Positions 1-5,970 of a DNA stretch of 7,967 nt are shown here, piece after piece; position 1 is the stretch's first letter, and each line of letters opens with the position of its first letter. The notes under the pieces are model-generated. The model saw nothing but the letters and a program-made list of their open reading frames with translations. It was not told the DNA's origin and searched no databases. Origin of the DNA: an uncultured Enorma sp. (lineage in GTDB: Bacteria > Actinomycetota > Coriobacteriia > Coriobacteriales > Coriobacteriaceae); the NCBI GenBank assembly GCA_905210055.1, contig CAJLVH010000084.1, positions 1-7,967 of the forward strand, given 5' to 3'. A program made the translations under genes and the position numbers.

Positions 1-27
1 CTCTTCCTTTGTCCCGCGGCGGTTCAT
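1..27 (-). CDS. Possible 5' end of a further minus-strand gene, cut by the window edge
   Basis: An ATG on the minus strand at 27-25 opens a frame that stays open to the window edge and would begin MNRRGTKEE. It lies 34 bp downstream of the stop of the preceding minus-strand gene, a spacing typical of co-directional neighbours. There is no convincing Shine-Dalgarno sequence upstream. The 34-bp gap contains a 7-bp inverted repeat (GCGCGCC/GGCGCGC) without a U-run. Nine codons are too few to recognise a product, and the frame could be chance. Confidence 0.2.
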
Positions 28-61
28 GCGCGCGCCCGAAAGCGCCCGCTCGTTCGGCGCG

Positions 62-478
62 CTAGAGCATGCCGAGATTGTTGAGCACAACGTATGCCGC
101 GGCTCCCAGCGCGGCGATGAGGCAGAGGGCGATGAGAATCTTCTGCGCGGGCGGCATCGCGGGGATGCCGTCCTCGTCCTCGCCCTGCGAGAGCACCATA
201 CGGCGGCCGAACGTATCGGCCTCCGCGGGATCCGGCACAGATGCGGCAGAGACGGGCGCAGGCGTTGCCGAAGGCTGCGACTGCAACGAAGACTGAGAAT
301 CGGCGACGGGTGCCGCTGCCTGCGGCGCGGGTGCCGGCGCAGACACCGCTTCCACCGCCTCCCGTTCAGCACGGAGCGCCTCGAGCTCCGCGCGCTCGCG
401 ACGAGCCTTTTCGGCACGGAGCGCCTCAAGCTCCGCGCGCTCCTCGTCGGTCAGGGGCGTATCGAGTTGGTCGGACAT
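62..478 (-). CDS. Small tail-anchored membrane protein with N-terminal coiled coil and Pro/Ala linker
   Basis: This gene encodes 138 residues that I do not recognise as a named family. The N-terminus (about residues 10-44) is a highly charged Glu/Ala/Arg/Leu segment predicted to be a coiled coil. It contains a near-exact 15-residue internal duplication, each copy starting ERAELEALRAE. Residues 46-85 are Ala/Pro/Ser/Gln-rich and probably disordered. Residues 113-134 form one hydrophobic helix ending four residues from the C-terminus. The layout is therefore cytoplasmic coiled coil, flexible linker and C-terminal anchor. A longer frame reaches back to 577, but the ATG at 478 is chosen because AAAGGCGG sits a few bases upstream and the extra residues look non-coding. 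The gene lies 138 bp downstream of the radical SAM gene on the same strand. A TATACT -10-like box is visible in that gap, but I find no good -35. Function is unknown. Confidence 0.75.
   Translation of the reverse strand: MSDQLDTPLTDEERAELEALRAEKARRERAELEALRAEREAVEAVSAPAPAPQAAAPVADSQSSLQSQPSATPAPVSAASVPDPAEADTFGRRMVLSQGEDEDGIPAMPPAQKILIALCLIAALGAAAYVVLNNLGML
365..442. repeat. Imperfect 45-bp-period tandem duplication inside the coiled-coil gene
   Basis: Positions 365-397 recur at 410-442, matching at 31 of 33 bases with a period of exactly 45 bp. This is in frame and adds 15 residues. It encodes the duplicated ERAELEALRAE segment of the tail-anchored protein. The DNA identity, beyond what the amino acids require, points to recent duplication. 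Confidence 0.8.
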
Positions 479-616
479 ATGACCGCCTTTCTTCGAACAT
501 GCTGCGTAGCAGTATACCCCGTACGGCAATCTCCCGGGGCGTTCGAAACACATGTTGAAACACCGCGCGCCCAGCATCCTTCGGCCACGCCATCAGCCGC
601 ATGCGGGCGCAAGAGC

Positions 617-1561
617 CTACGCGTCTGCTCGAACAAGCACGCCGGTCGTGTCGAAAGGCGGGGTGAAACTCTCGTCCACCGCTCCCCCCTCCTGCCAGAA
701 CATCTGCGAGAAGCCGAGCTCATCGGCATGATCGAGCACGAGCTCGTACTCATCCTCCGTCACGGCGCGAGCGAGATCGCCGCCGGCAGCGCGCATGGCG
801 GCATTCGGCGTGTATTGATTCATGACAGAAATGGGGACGTCGCCAACCGCGTCCCAGATCAAATCGAGCACACGGCAAGAATCCTCGGCATGCCCCGGCA
901 GCACGAGATGGCGCACGATGATTCCGCGCATCCAGGCGCCATCTGCGCGAGCGGCTCCTCCCCCATGGCGCTTAAGCTGCCGCGACATCTCAATGAGCGC
1001 GCTCTGGGCGACTGAAGGGTAGTCGGACACATGCGAAAGAGCACGGCCCAGCTCGGCATCGGCATACTTGAAGTCGGTGAGCCAGATGTCAACGAGATCG
1101 TCCAGCTCGCGCACTGCCTCCACGCGCTCGTACCCGCTCGTGTTGTAGACGATGGGGATAACGAGCCCCCTCGCACGGGCGGTAGCGATTGCCTCCGGCA
1201 GCAGATGTGCATAGTGCGTCGCGGTCACGAGGTTGATATTGAGGGCGCCCTGATCCTGGAGCTCCAGCATGATCTGGGCGAGTCGCTCGGGCGGCACCTC
1301 GATGCCGAAATTCCCCGTCGAGATCTCGTGATTCTGACAGTACACGCATTTGAGCGGGCAACCGCTGAAGAACACCGTGCCCGAGCCCGCCTCGCCCGAG
1401 ATGGGCGGCTCTTCCCAGAAGTGGAGGGCGGCACGGGCGAGCTTGAGCGCGGACCCGGCACCGCATACGCCCGTCTTCCCCGCCGCTCGGGCAGCGCCGC
1501 ACCGGCGAGGGCACAGTTCGCACGCTGCGAGGGAATTCTGTGTGAGCAGCCCATGCTCCAT
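617..1561 (-). CDS. Radical SAM protein, PflA/PflX-like (putative pyruvate formate-lyase activating enzyme homologue)
   Basis: This gene encodes 314 residues. The radical SAM cluster motif is explicit: FFSGCPLKCVYCQN, with C68-x3-C72-x2-C75 to ligate a [4Fe-4S] cluster that cleaves S-adenosylmethionine. The N-terminal CxxCxxxC pattern (C14, C17, C21) plus C33, and the HFWEEPPISG segment near residue 47, are typical of the PflX-like group often annotated as pyruvate formate-lyase activating enzyme homologues. Known members are soluble iron-sulphur enzymes whose substrate is generally undefined, so the true target here is unknown. The ATG at 1561 is used because it precedes the N-terminal Cys motif by only 13 residues, although the Shine-Dalgarno sequence is weak. 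It begins about 30 bp beyond the tRNA-Ala terminator on the same strand. I see no separate promoter, so expression may depend on read-through. Confidence 0.9.
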   Translation of the reverse strand: MEHGLLTQNSLAACELCPRRCGAARAAGKTGVCGAGSALKLARAALHFWEEPPISGEAGSGTVFFSGCPLKCVYCQNHEISTGNFGIEVPPERLAQIMLELQDQGALNINLVTATHYAHLLPEAIATARARGLVIPIVYNTSGYERVEAVRELDDLVDIWLTDFKYADAELGRALSHVSDYPSVAQSALIEMSRQLKRHGGGAARADGAWMRGIIVRHLVLPGHAEDSCRVLDLIWDAVGDVPISVMNQYTPNAAMRAAGGDLARAVTEDEYELVLDHADELGFSQMFWQEGGAVDESFTPPFDTTGVLVRADA

Positions 1562-1590
1562 AACGCACCGCCGAAAACGCCGCCGATATC

Positions 1591-1615
1591 AAAAAAGCCC
1601 GCCGAAGCGGGCTTT
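1591..1615 (-). terminator. Rho-independent terminator of tRNA-Ala
   Basis: Read on the minus strand this is AAAGCCCGC, a TTCG tetraloop, then GCGGGCTTTTTT. It is a 9-bp stem including the A-T extension, capped by a UUCG-class tetraloop and followed by a six-T run. It begins 14 bases after the 3' end of tRNA-Ala and precedes the radical SAM start codon by about 30 bases. Confidence 0.92.
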
Positions 1616-1628
1616 ATGCTTGAGTGGG

Positions 1629-1701
1629 TGGAGACGAAGGGAGTCGAACCCTCGGCCTCTGCCATGCGACGGCAGCGCTCTCCCAACTGAGCTACGTCCC
1701 C
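1629..1701 (-). tRNA. tRNA-Ala, anticodon CGC
   Basis: The 73-nt gene folds into a full cloverleaf on the minus strand. The acceptor stem GGGGACG pairs with CGTCTCC and includes G3:U70, the classical alanine identity pair. The D arm carries GCTCAGTTGGGAGAGC. The anticodon arm CTGCC-GTCGCAT-GGCAG gives anticodon CGC, which reads GCG. The T arm carries GGTTCGACTCC. A73 is the discriminator. CCA is not encoded, since the genome continues CCC, so it must be added after transcription. The gene has its own promoter immediately upstream and a strong terminator downstream, so it is probably a single-gene transcript. Confidence 0.97.
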
Positions 1702-1713
1702 AAGCAGTGAACT

Positions 1714-1741
1714 ATTCTACCAAGCTCCGCCGAACTGTCAA
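1714..1741 (-). promoter_or_regulatory. Sigma70-type promoter of tRNA-Ala
   Basis: On the minus strand there is a perfect -35 TTGACA (1741-1736), a 16-bp spacer and a -10 TAGAAT (1719-1714, five of six consensus). The predicted start, near 1707, is only about six bases before the tRNA 5' end. A second, weaker pair (TTGACT at 1822-1817, 17-bp spacer, CATGAT at 1799-1794) lies further upstream in the same direction. Confidence 0.85.
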
Positions 1742-1856
1742 CGGGCAATTATGAAGCGGAATAATTCGGTGAAAAACACACGTAATCGCGCTCATCATGA
1801 CCCACGGAGCCGGATAAGTCAAGACTGGTATTCGGTGGACGGCGGGCTAACATAAT

Positions 1857-2029
1857 AGGTGTCCCGCACCCTGCGGAACAACTGGGTGAACCGTCACGTT
1901 TTTTTAGGGAGCCCACACAGTCGAGCCCAGTACAGGCATCCTTCGTTGTTAAGGAAGCTGGAAGAGCCGATGAGGGCACCCACCTTGTAGAGGTGGGTTC
2001 ATTTTCGTGAAGCAGGGTGCGGTCTTTTT
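1857..2029 (+). ncRNA. Structured non-coding RNA, candidate 6S RNA
   Basis: The 483-bp gap between tRNA-Ala and the transferase start codon holds no credible ORF but has clear RNA structure. CCGCACCCTGC (1864-1874) pairs perfectly over 11 bp with 2012-2022, and a TCTTTTT run follows (2023-2029), so the closing stem also acts as the terminator. Inside are an apical hairpin (TCCTT/AAGGA around 1938-1955) and a 3'-side hairpin CCCACCT-TGTAG-AGGTGGG. The 5' TGAACC (1887-1892) can instead pair with GGTTCA (1996-2001). A length near 170 nt, a long closing stem, a central open region with a small 3' hairpin, and an ACCTTG...GGTTC-like segment match the 6S RNA plan; known 6S RNAs sequester housekeeping RNA polymerase. 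A CATAAT -10 box at 1851-1856 fits the 5' end, but the -35 is poor. The 6S assignment is from pattern memory; a lineage-specific RNA or a leader of the next gene is possible. The T7 run at 1899-1905 is unusual inside such an RNA. Confidence 0.55.
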
Positions 2030-2184
2030 ATGCCTTGAATCGCCCGGGGGGCGCATCCTCTTACAATCGCATGATGATATGGTGTCCGCCGCCAAATAAT
2101 CCGCGCTTTTTAGGTATCATTGTATCAGATTGCGCCTGGCGCCATCGCAGATACCGTCCACGAAGTTTTGCTGGTCACGCCGCC

Positions 2185-3441
2185 ATGGATTCGCTTGCTC
2201 CCTACATATGTGTCGCGGCAGCCGCGTTCGCAACCACCTTCGCGCTCGTTCCCGGCGTGAAGCGTCTCGCCGTGCGCCTTGATGCCGTGGACTACCCTTC
2301 TAAGCGCCGTATCAACAAGGTGCCCATCCCCCGCATGGGCGGGCTCGCCATCTTCATCGGGCTCATCGTCGCCCTTGCGGTGCAGATCGCGGGCACCTGG
2401 ATCTGGGGCTGGCCTTCGGCGCTCATCTCGCATCCGAGCCTCAGCGTCAACTACTACCTCCTCGCCGTGGCGTTCTGCGTCATCGTCGCGACCGGCGCCA
2501 TCGACGATGTCTGCTCGCTCAGACCCCGCGCGAAGCTCGTCGGCCAGGTGCTCGCCGCCGTGCTCGCCGCGGCGGGCGGCCTCACCATCGGCGCCATCTC
2601 GAACCCCGTGGGACCGGGCAACATCGACCTCGGGTGGTTCGCCTACCCCATCACCGTCGTCTACCTTGTAGCGTATACGAACATCATCAACCTCATCGAC
2701 GGCCTCGACGGGCTCGCCACGGGCATCACGGCGATCGCAGCACTTGCGATGTTCAGTCTCGCCGTGCTCGCCGGCCGCACGGATGCCGCCGCGCTTTCCA
2801 TCGCGCTGTTCGGCGGCTGCCTGGCATTTCTGCGGTACAACTTCAACCCCGCGAGCGTTTTCTTGGGCGATTCCGGGTCGCTTTTGCTCGGCTTCGCCCT
2901 CGGTACGGTGTCGCTGCTCTCCGTGAACCGCACGGCCGCGCTCACGTCGCTCATCATCCCGCTCATCGTGGCGGGCGTGCCCATCTTGGACACGTTCGCC
3001 GCCATCATTCGCCGCACGCGCGCGCACGTGAGCATCGGCCAGGCCGACAAGGGCCATATTCAGCATCGGCTCATTCAGGAAGGCTATGATCAGCGCCAGG
3101 CGGTGCTGCTCATCTACGCGTGGTGCATCCTGCTCGCGCTCGGCGCCGTGCTCATCAACCAGGTGCGCGCGGAGTTCCGCGTGGTGATCTTCCTCGTGCT
3201 GCTGGGCGGCTCGGCGGTCTTCGCGATGCGCTTGCACCTGTTCGAGCCGGTCCTTCGGCATCATTACAACCCCGAAACGCACCGCGACGAGATCGTAACG
3301 CCCGAGGATCCGGCGTTTGCCGAGGAAACACAGGCGGAAAAGCGCCAGCGTGCCAAACGGCGCGGAGAGCGTCGGGAAACCGTGCAGCACATCGAGGAGC
3401 AATTGCGCGATAATACCATCGACCGCATCAAGAAGGGCTAG
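2185..3441 (+). CDS. Polyprenyl-phosphate sugar-1-phosphate transferase (WecA/TagO/MraY superfamily)
   Basis: The product is a 418-residue integral membrane protein with about ten hydrophobic helices. Family members transfer a sugar 1-phosphate, usually GlcNAc-1-P from UDP-GlcNAc, to undecaprenyl phosphate, starting lipid-linked wall polymer or polysaccharide synthesis. Motifs appear in order: DYPSKRRINKVPIPRMGG (36-53), the Mg-binding GAIDD (D107, D108) with SLRPRAKLVGQ, NIINLIDGLDGLA (166-178), NFNPASVFLGDSGS (219-232), D269 in PILDT, and ADKGHIQHRL (287-296). The last is HxxH with Gln where many relatives have His (HIHH). Residues about 364-418 form a charged cytoplasmic tail. The frame is open back to a GTG at 2017, but that would overlap the ncRNA terminator; the ATG at 2185 starts just before helix 1. 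No clear Shine-Dalgarno sequence supports any start. MraY itself is less likely, since the gene stands outside a cell-wall cluster and aligns better with WecA/TagO motifs. Confidence 0.92.
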   Translation: MDSLAPYICVAAAAFATTFALVPGVKRLAVRLDAVDYPSKRRINKVPIPRMGGLAIFIGLIVALAVQIAGTWIWGWPSALISHPSLSVNYYLLAVAFCVIVATGAIDDVCSLRPRAKLVGQVLAAVLAAAGGLTIGAISNPVGPGNIDLGWFAYPITVVYLVAYTNIINLIDGLDGLATGITAIAALAMFSLAVLAGRTDAAALSIALFGGCLAFLRYNFNPASVFLGDSGSLLLGFALGTVSLLSVNRTAALTSLIIPLIVAGVPILDTFAAIIRRTRAHVSIGQADKGHIQHRLIQEGYDQRQAVLLIYAWCILLALGAVLINQVRAEFRVVIFLVLLGGSAVFAMRLHLFEPVLRHHYNPETHRDEIVTPEDPAFAEETQAEKRQRAKRRGERRETVQHIEEQLRDNTIDRIKKG

Positions 3442-3450
3442 CCGGGGGCG

Positions 3451-3490
3451 AAAAACGGACGCCCAGGTGCGTGCCGCACCGGAAGCGTCC
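3451..3490 (-). terminator. Terminator-like hairpin oriented against the flanking genes
   Basis: GGACGC (3457-3462) pairs with GCGTCC (3485-3490), enclosing a second perfect stem GGTGCG/CGCACC (3466-3471 with 3475-3480). On the minus strand the structure is followed by G then TTTTT (3455-3451), the form of an intrinsic terminator. On the plus strand, where both flanking genes are read, no T-run follows. It may stop antisense transcription or protect the 3' end of the upstream mRNA. Confidence 0.4.
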
Positions 3491-3564
3491 TGCCGCGCGG
3501 AAGCCGTGCCAGCGCATGCGCGCATCCGCACGCTCGCACCCCGACACGATACGAAAGGTGACCC

Positions 3565-4614
3565 ATGCCGAACGTCCGCAGCTATGAGACCGCGCTCGAG
3601 CGCAGCAACCAGATCAGCGCCGATCTTGCCGTGCATCCGGAAGCATACACGATGCTCACCGGCGACCGTCCTACGGGCCGCCTGCACCTGGGACACTATT
3701 TCGGCACGCTCAAAGGGCGCGTCGAGCTGCAGAACATGGGCGTGAAGACGAACGTGCTCATCGCAGACTACCAGGTCATCACAGACCGCGACACAACCGA
3801 GCATATCCAGGACAACGTGTACAACATGGTCATGGACTACCTCGCCTGCGGCATCGACCCTGCGAAGACCATGATTTACGCGCATTCTGCCGTGCCCGCC
3901 GCAAACCAGCTCATGTTGCCGTTCCTCTCGCTCGTGAGCGAAGCGGAGCTGCAGCGCAATCCCACGGTCAAAGCGGAGATGGAAGCGAGCGGCCACGAGC
4001 TCACGGGGCTTCTCCTCACCTACCCCGTGCACCAGGCGTGCGACATCCTCTTCTGCAAGGGCAACGTCGTGCCCGTCGGCCGAGACCAGCTTCCGCACAT
4101 CGAGCTCACCCGCCTCATCGCGCGCAAGTTCAACAACCGCTACGGCCACGTGTTCCCCGAGGTCGACGCCCTGCTTTCCTCGACGCCGCTGCTGCCCGGA
4201 CTCGACGGCCGTAAGATGAGCAAGAGCTATGGCAACGCCATCTCGATCTCCATGACGCCGGAAGAAACAGCGAAGCGCATCAAGAAGAGCCAGACCGACT
4301 CCGAGCGCATGATCACCTTCGACCCCGAGCATCGCCCCGGTGTCTCCGGCCTGCTCTCGACGGCTGCCATCTGCACCGGCCGCACCGAGGTGGAGATTGC
4401 CGAAGAGATCGGCATGGGCGGATCAGGCGCGCTCAAGAAGTACGTGACCGAGGCTGTGAACAGCTACTTCGAGCCCATCCGCGAACGCCGGCACCAGTTC
4501 GAGAACGACCTGGAGTATGTGAAGGACGTGCTGCACGAGGGCAACCGCCGCGCAAACGAGATCGCCGAGGCGACGCTTGCCGAGGTGCGCGAAGCCATGG
4601 GAATGGTGTACTAG
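3565..4614 (+). CDS. trpS: Tryptophan--tRNA ligase
   Basis: This class I aminoacyl-tRNA synthetase has 349 residues, close to the usual bacterial TrpRS length. It charges tRNA-Trp with tryptophan in the cytoplasm. The signature TGDRPTGRLHLGHYFG carries the HIGH motif as HLGH (41-44), and GLDGRKMSKS ends with a perfect KMSKS (217-221). The intervening LTYPVHQACDILF and VGRDQLPHIELTR segments are typical of TrpRS tryptophan/ATP pocket regions and separate it from TyrRS. The start is well supported by GAAAGGTGA about six bases upstream of the ATG. The 123-bp gap to the transferase gene is too short for a T-box leader and shows none of its conserved elements, so no tryptophan-responsive control is visible. 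The stop codon is followed after eight bases by a large palindromic element. Confidence 0.97.
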   Translation: MPNVRSYETALERSNQISADLAVHPEAYTMLTGDRPTGRLHLGHYFGTLKGRVELQNMGVKTNVLIADYQVITDRDTTEHIQDNVYNMVMDYLACGIDPAKTMIYAHSAVPAANQLMLPFLSLVSEAELQRNPTVKAEMEASGHELTGLLLTYPVHQACDILFCKGNVVPVGRDQLPHIELTRLIARKFNNRYGHVFPEVDALLSSTPLLPGLDGRKMSKSYGNAISISMTPEETAKRIKKSQTDSERMITFDPEHRPGVSGLLSTAAICTGRTEVEIAEEIGMGGSGALKKYVTEAVNSYFEPIRERRHQFENDLEYVKDVLHEGNRRANEIAEATLAEVREAMGMVY

Positions 4615-4622
4615 CGACTCCC

Positions 4623-4736
4623 CGTCCCCGTCTCCTGCCGCCCGCCGGGCATATCCTCCCCCACTTCAGACAGTCCTCGCTCGCTGCGGAACTCGTGGTG
4701 GAGGAAATGCCCGGCGGGCGGCAGGAGACGGGGACG
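4623..4736. repeat. 114-nt long inverted repeat (REP/MITE-like palindromic element)
   Basis: The left arm 4623-4652 is perfectly complementary to 4707-4736 (30 bp). After an A/A mismatch, 4654-4659 pairs with 4700-4705; after another mismatch, 4661-4664 pairs with 4695-4698. The arms total 42 nt with two mismatches around a 30-nt loop (4665-4694). The element fills most of the trpS-HAD gap and would form a very stable RNA hairpin, but no U-run follows, so it is not a standard intrinsic terminator. The outer end reads CGTCCCC..., and the stem contains GCCCGGCGGGC. It contains no ORF. It may be a dispersed palindromic repeat of the REP, BIME or MITE kind. Confidence 0.85.
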
Positions 4737-4775
4737 AACGAGACGTACTACGCCAAGAAAGTAAGAGGTTGAAAG

Positions 4776-5609
4776 ATGTACAAGGTCGTTGCTTCGGATA
4801 TGGATGAAACGTTCCTCGACCATCGGCACCAGATTCCCGCACCGAATCTGCAGGCGCTTGCGCGCATGCGCGAGCTCGGCGTGCTCTTTGTACCGAGTTC
4901 CGGCAGACCCTACCAATCGATCATGGACAATTTCGCCGATATCGACCAGTCGCTCATGGAGGGCACCTACGTCATCTCGTACAACGGAGCGTTCATCAAT
5001 CGCTACGACGACCCAGAACCGCTGCTCACTACCAGCGGGGACCGTGCCTCGATCGAGCGTCTCTACGCGTGGGGCGTTACGCATCGCCAAGCGCTGCACC
5101 TCTATACCACGAGCGGAGAGACCTATGTGCAGTTCCTCCCACCGGAAGAGCAGGAGTATCTGAAGGGCTTTCCGGGATGCATCGAGCTCGACGATTCGGT
5201 AAGCAGCCTCGATGATTTCATCGGTGACGACGAGCCTATGAAGATCCTCTTCATGGATGTCGATTTCAAACGCTGTCATCGGATAGGCGAAGAGCTTGCG
5301 CCCACCCTCGACCCCAAGAAGGTCGCTATCACATACTCCTCGAATCGCTATGTCGAGTTCGTTCCCGCAGGTGTGGACAAGGGTACGGGACTCGTTCATC
5401 TCGCGGGGCTTCTGGGCATCCCCGTTGCCGAGACCATCGGCGTGGGCGACGCGGCAAACGACCTCGAGATGATCCAAGCTGCCGGTCTGGGCGTGGGCGT
5501 GGCGAACGTCTCGGACGACGTGCGCCCCTATTGCGACCTCGTGCTCGAGACCATCGGCTGGGACGGTGCCTTCCCCGAACTCGTGGAGCGCGTACTCGAA
5601 GCGAGATAG
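4776..5609 (+). CDS. Cof-type HAD-superfamily phosphatase
   Basis: This gene encodes 277 residues, typical for Cof-type (class IIB) haloacid-dehalogenase hydrolases, soluble Mg-dependent phosphatases of sugar phosphates, nucleotides or cofactor intermediates. Motif I is DMDET with nucleophile D8 and acid D10. Motif II is PSSGRPY (40-46). Motif III Lys is K202 in GVDKGTG. Motif IV is GVGDAANDLEMI (222-233), with D225 and D229 for Mg. The region between motifs II and III is the IIB cap domain. The C-terminus SDDVRPYCDLVLET resembles the family's usual 'vkaaAdyvt' ending. AAGAGG about seven bases upstream supports the ATG. The gene follows trpS in the same direction across the palindromic element and ends before a plus-strand terminator. 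The substrate cannot be deduced from sequence. Confidence 0.93.
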   Translation: MYKVVASDMDETFLDHRHQIPAPNLQALARMRELGVLFVPSSGRPYQSIMDNFADIDQSLMEGTYVISYNGAFINRYDDPEPLLTTSGDRASIERLYAWGVTHRQALHLYTTSGETYVQFLPPEEQEYLKGFPGCIELDDSVSSLDDFIGDDEPMKILFMDVDFKRCHRIGEELAPTLDPKKVAITYSSNRYVEFVPAGVDKGTGLVHLAGLLGIPVAETIGVGDAANDLEMIQAAGLGVGVANVSDDVRPYCDLVLETIGWDGAFPELVERVLEAR

Positions 5610-5639
5610 CGCTGCATTACCCCAACGACGTTTTACCTC

Positions 5640-5660
5640 GCATCTGAAGATGCCTTTTTC
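5640..5660 (+). terminator. Rho-independent terminator after the HAD gene
   Basis: GCATC-TGAA-GATGC followed by CTTTTTC forms a short 5-bp hairpin plus T-run, 31 bases after the HAD stop codon. It lies between convergent genes. A second T-run, TCTTTTTC, follows at 5667-5674, and a 7-bp inverted repeat TACCCCA/TGGGGTA (5618-5624 and 5696-5702) encloses the whole unit. The short stem makes this moderate evidence only. Confidence 0.6.
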
Positions 5661-5714
5661 TACGCGTCTTTTTCAACATGATGCAAAACAGCCGCTGGGG
5701 TACTTTCACATTCA

Positions 5715-5933
5715 TCAAGACAGATGCGCGCGGACATGCTCGGCGAAGCCGCGGTATGTCCAATCCTGTTCATCTCCCGGCTTGAGATCGAGCGAGATGT
5801 CCTTGAAGAAGCAGGTGGGAATCTCGTGCTGCTTCAAGCACTTCGCGATGCACGGCGTGCAGCCGGAATTGTGGTTGCACGGATTGTTCGGACACGCCTT
5901 GTCGGTGCAGGTGCAAAACGCTACATTCGCCAT
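5715..5933 (-). CDS. Small cysteine-rich DUF6485-like protein
   Basis: This gene encodes 72 residues with eight cysteines in the first 41 (C7, C9, C14, C19, C25, C28, C32, C41). They are arranged as CxC...C...C...GCxxCxxxC and end in PTCFF. The pattern and spacing match what I recall of the DUF6485 family of short Cys-rich proteins, found mainly in anaerobes. Such clusters usually bind zinc or another metal; no biochemical role is known to me. The C-terminal third is Cys-free and moderately acidic, with W58 and a possible short helix. There is no signal peptide. The start is strongly supported by GAGGAGAG a few bases before the ATG. It lies 37 bp downstream of the MGMT-family gene on the same strand and is probably the last gene of that operon. 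Confidence 0.85.
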   Translation of the reverse strand: MANVAFCTCTDKACPNNPCNHNSGCTPCIAKCLKQHEIPTCFFKDISLDLKPGDEQDWTYRGFAEHVRAHLS

Positions 5934-5970
5934 AATCTCTCCTCAAAGGTAACTGTATCCCCGTGACTTC

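Noticed and set aside
490..550. LexA/SOS box (two TTCGAA palindromes 50 bp apart)
   Set aside because: The expected CGAAC-N4-GTTCG arrangement is not formed at either site, and the flanking genes are not SOS genes.
26..1015. A 329-codon plus-strand frame over the coiled-coil and radical SAM genes
   Set aside because: It is the antisense shadow of two supported minus-strand genes, with Arg-rich composition and no domain.
1881..1905. T-box antiterminator (GGGTGAACCG followed by a T-run)
   Set aside because: The T-box core AGGGTGGNACCGCG is not matched, since the TGG that pairs with the tRNA end is missing. No Stem I is seen, and the downstream gene is not an amino-acid gene.
1920..1965. SRP RNA helix 8 (ACAGG...GGAAGC)
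   Set aside because: The invariant GGAAGCAGC and the tetraloop are absent; the loop here has seven bases and the 3' side reads AGCTG.
2017..2184. Longer transferase start (GTG at 2017 or ATG at 2071)
   Set aside because: The GTG lies inside the ncRNA closing stem. Neither start has a ribosome binding site, and the added residues do not resemble the family's N-terminus.
2125..4332. A 735-codon open frame on the minus strand across the transferase and trpS genes
   Set aside because: It is antisense to two clearly recognised genes. Its protein is an Arg/His/Glu/Asp-rich low-complexity string with no known motif, as expected from the complement of GC-rich codons.
4611..5477. A 288-codon minus-strand frame opposite the HAD gene
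   Set aside because: It lies antisense to a gene with all four HAD motifs, and its C-terminal end is merely the translated palindromic element.
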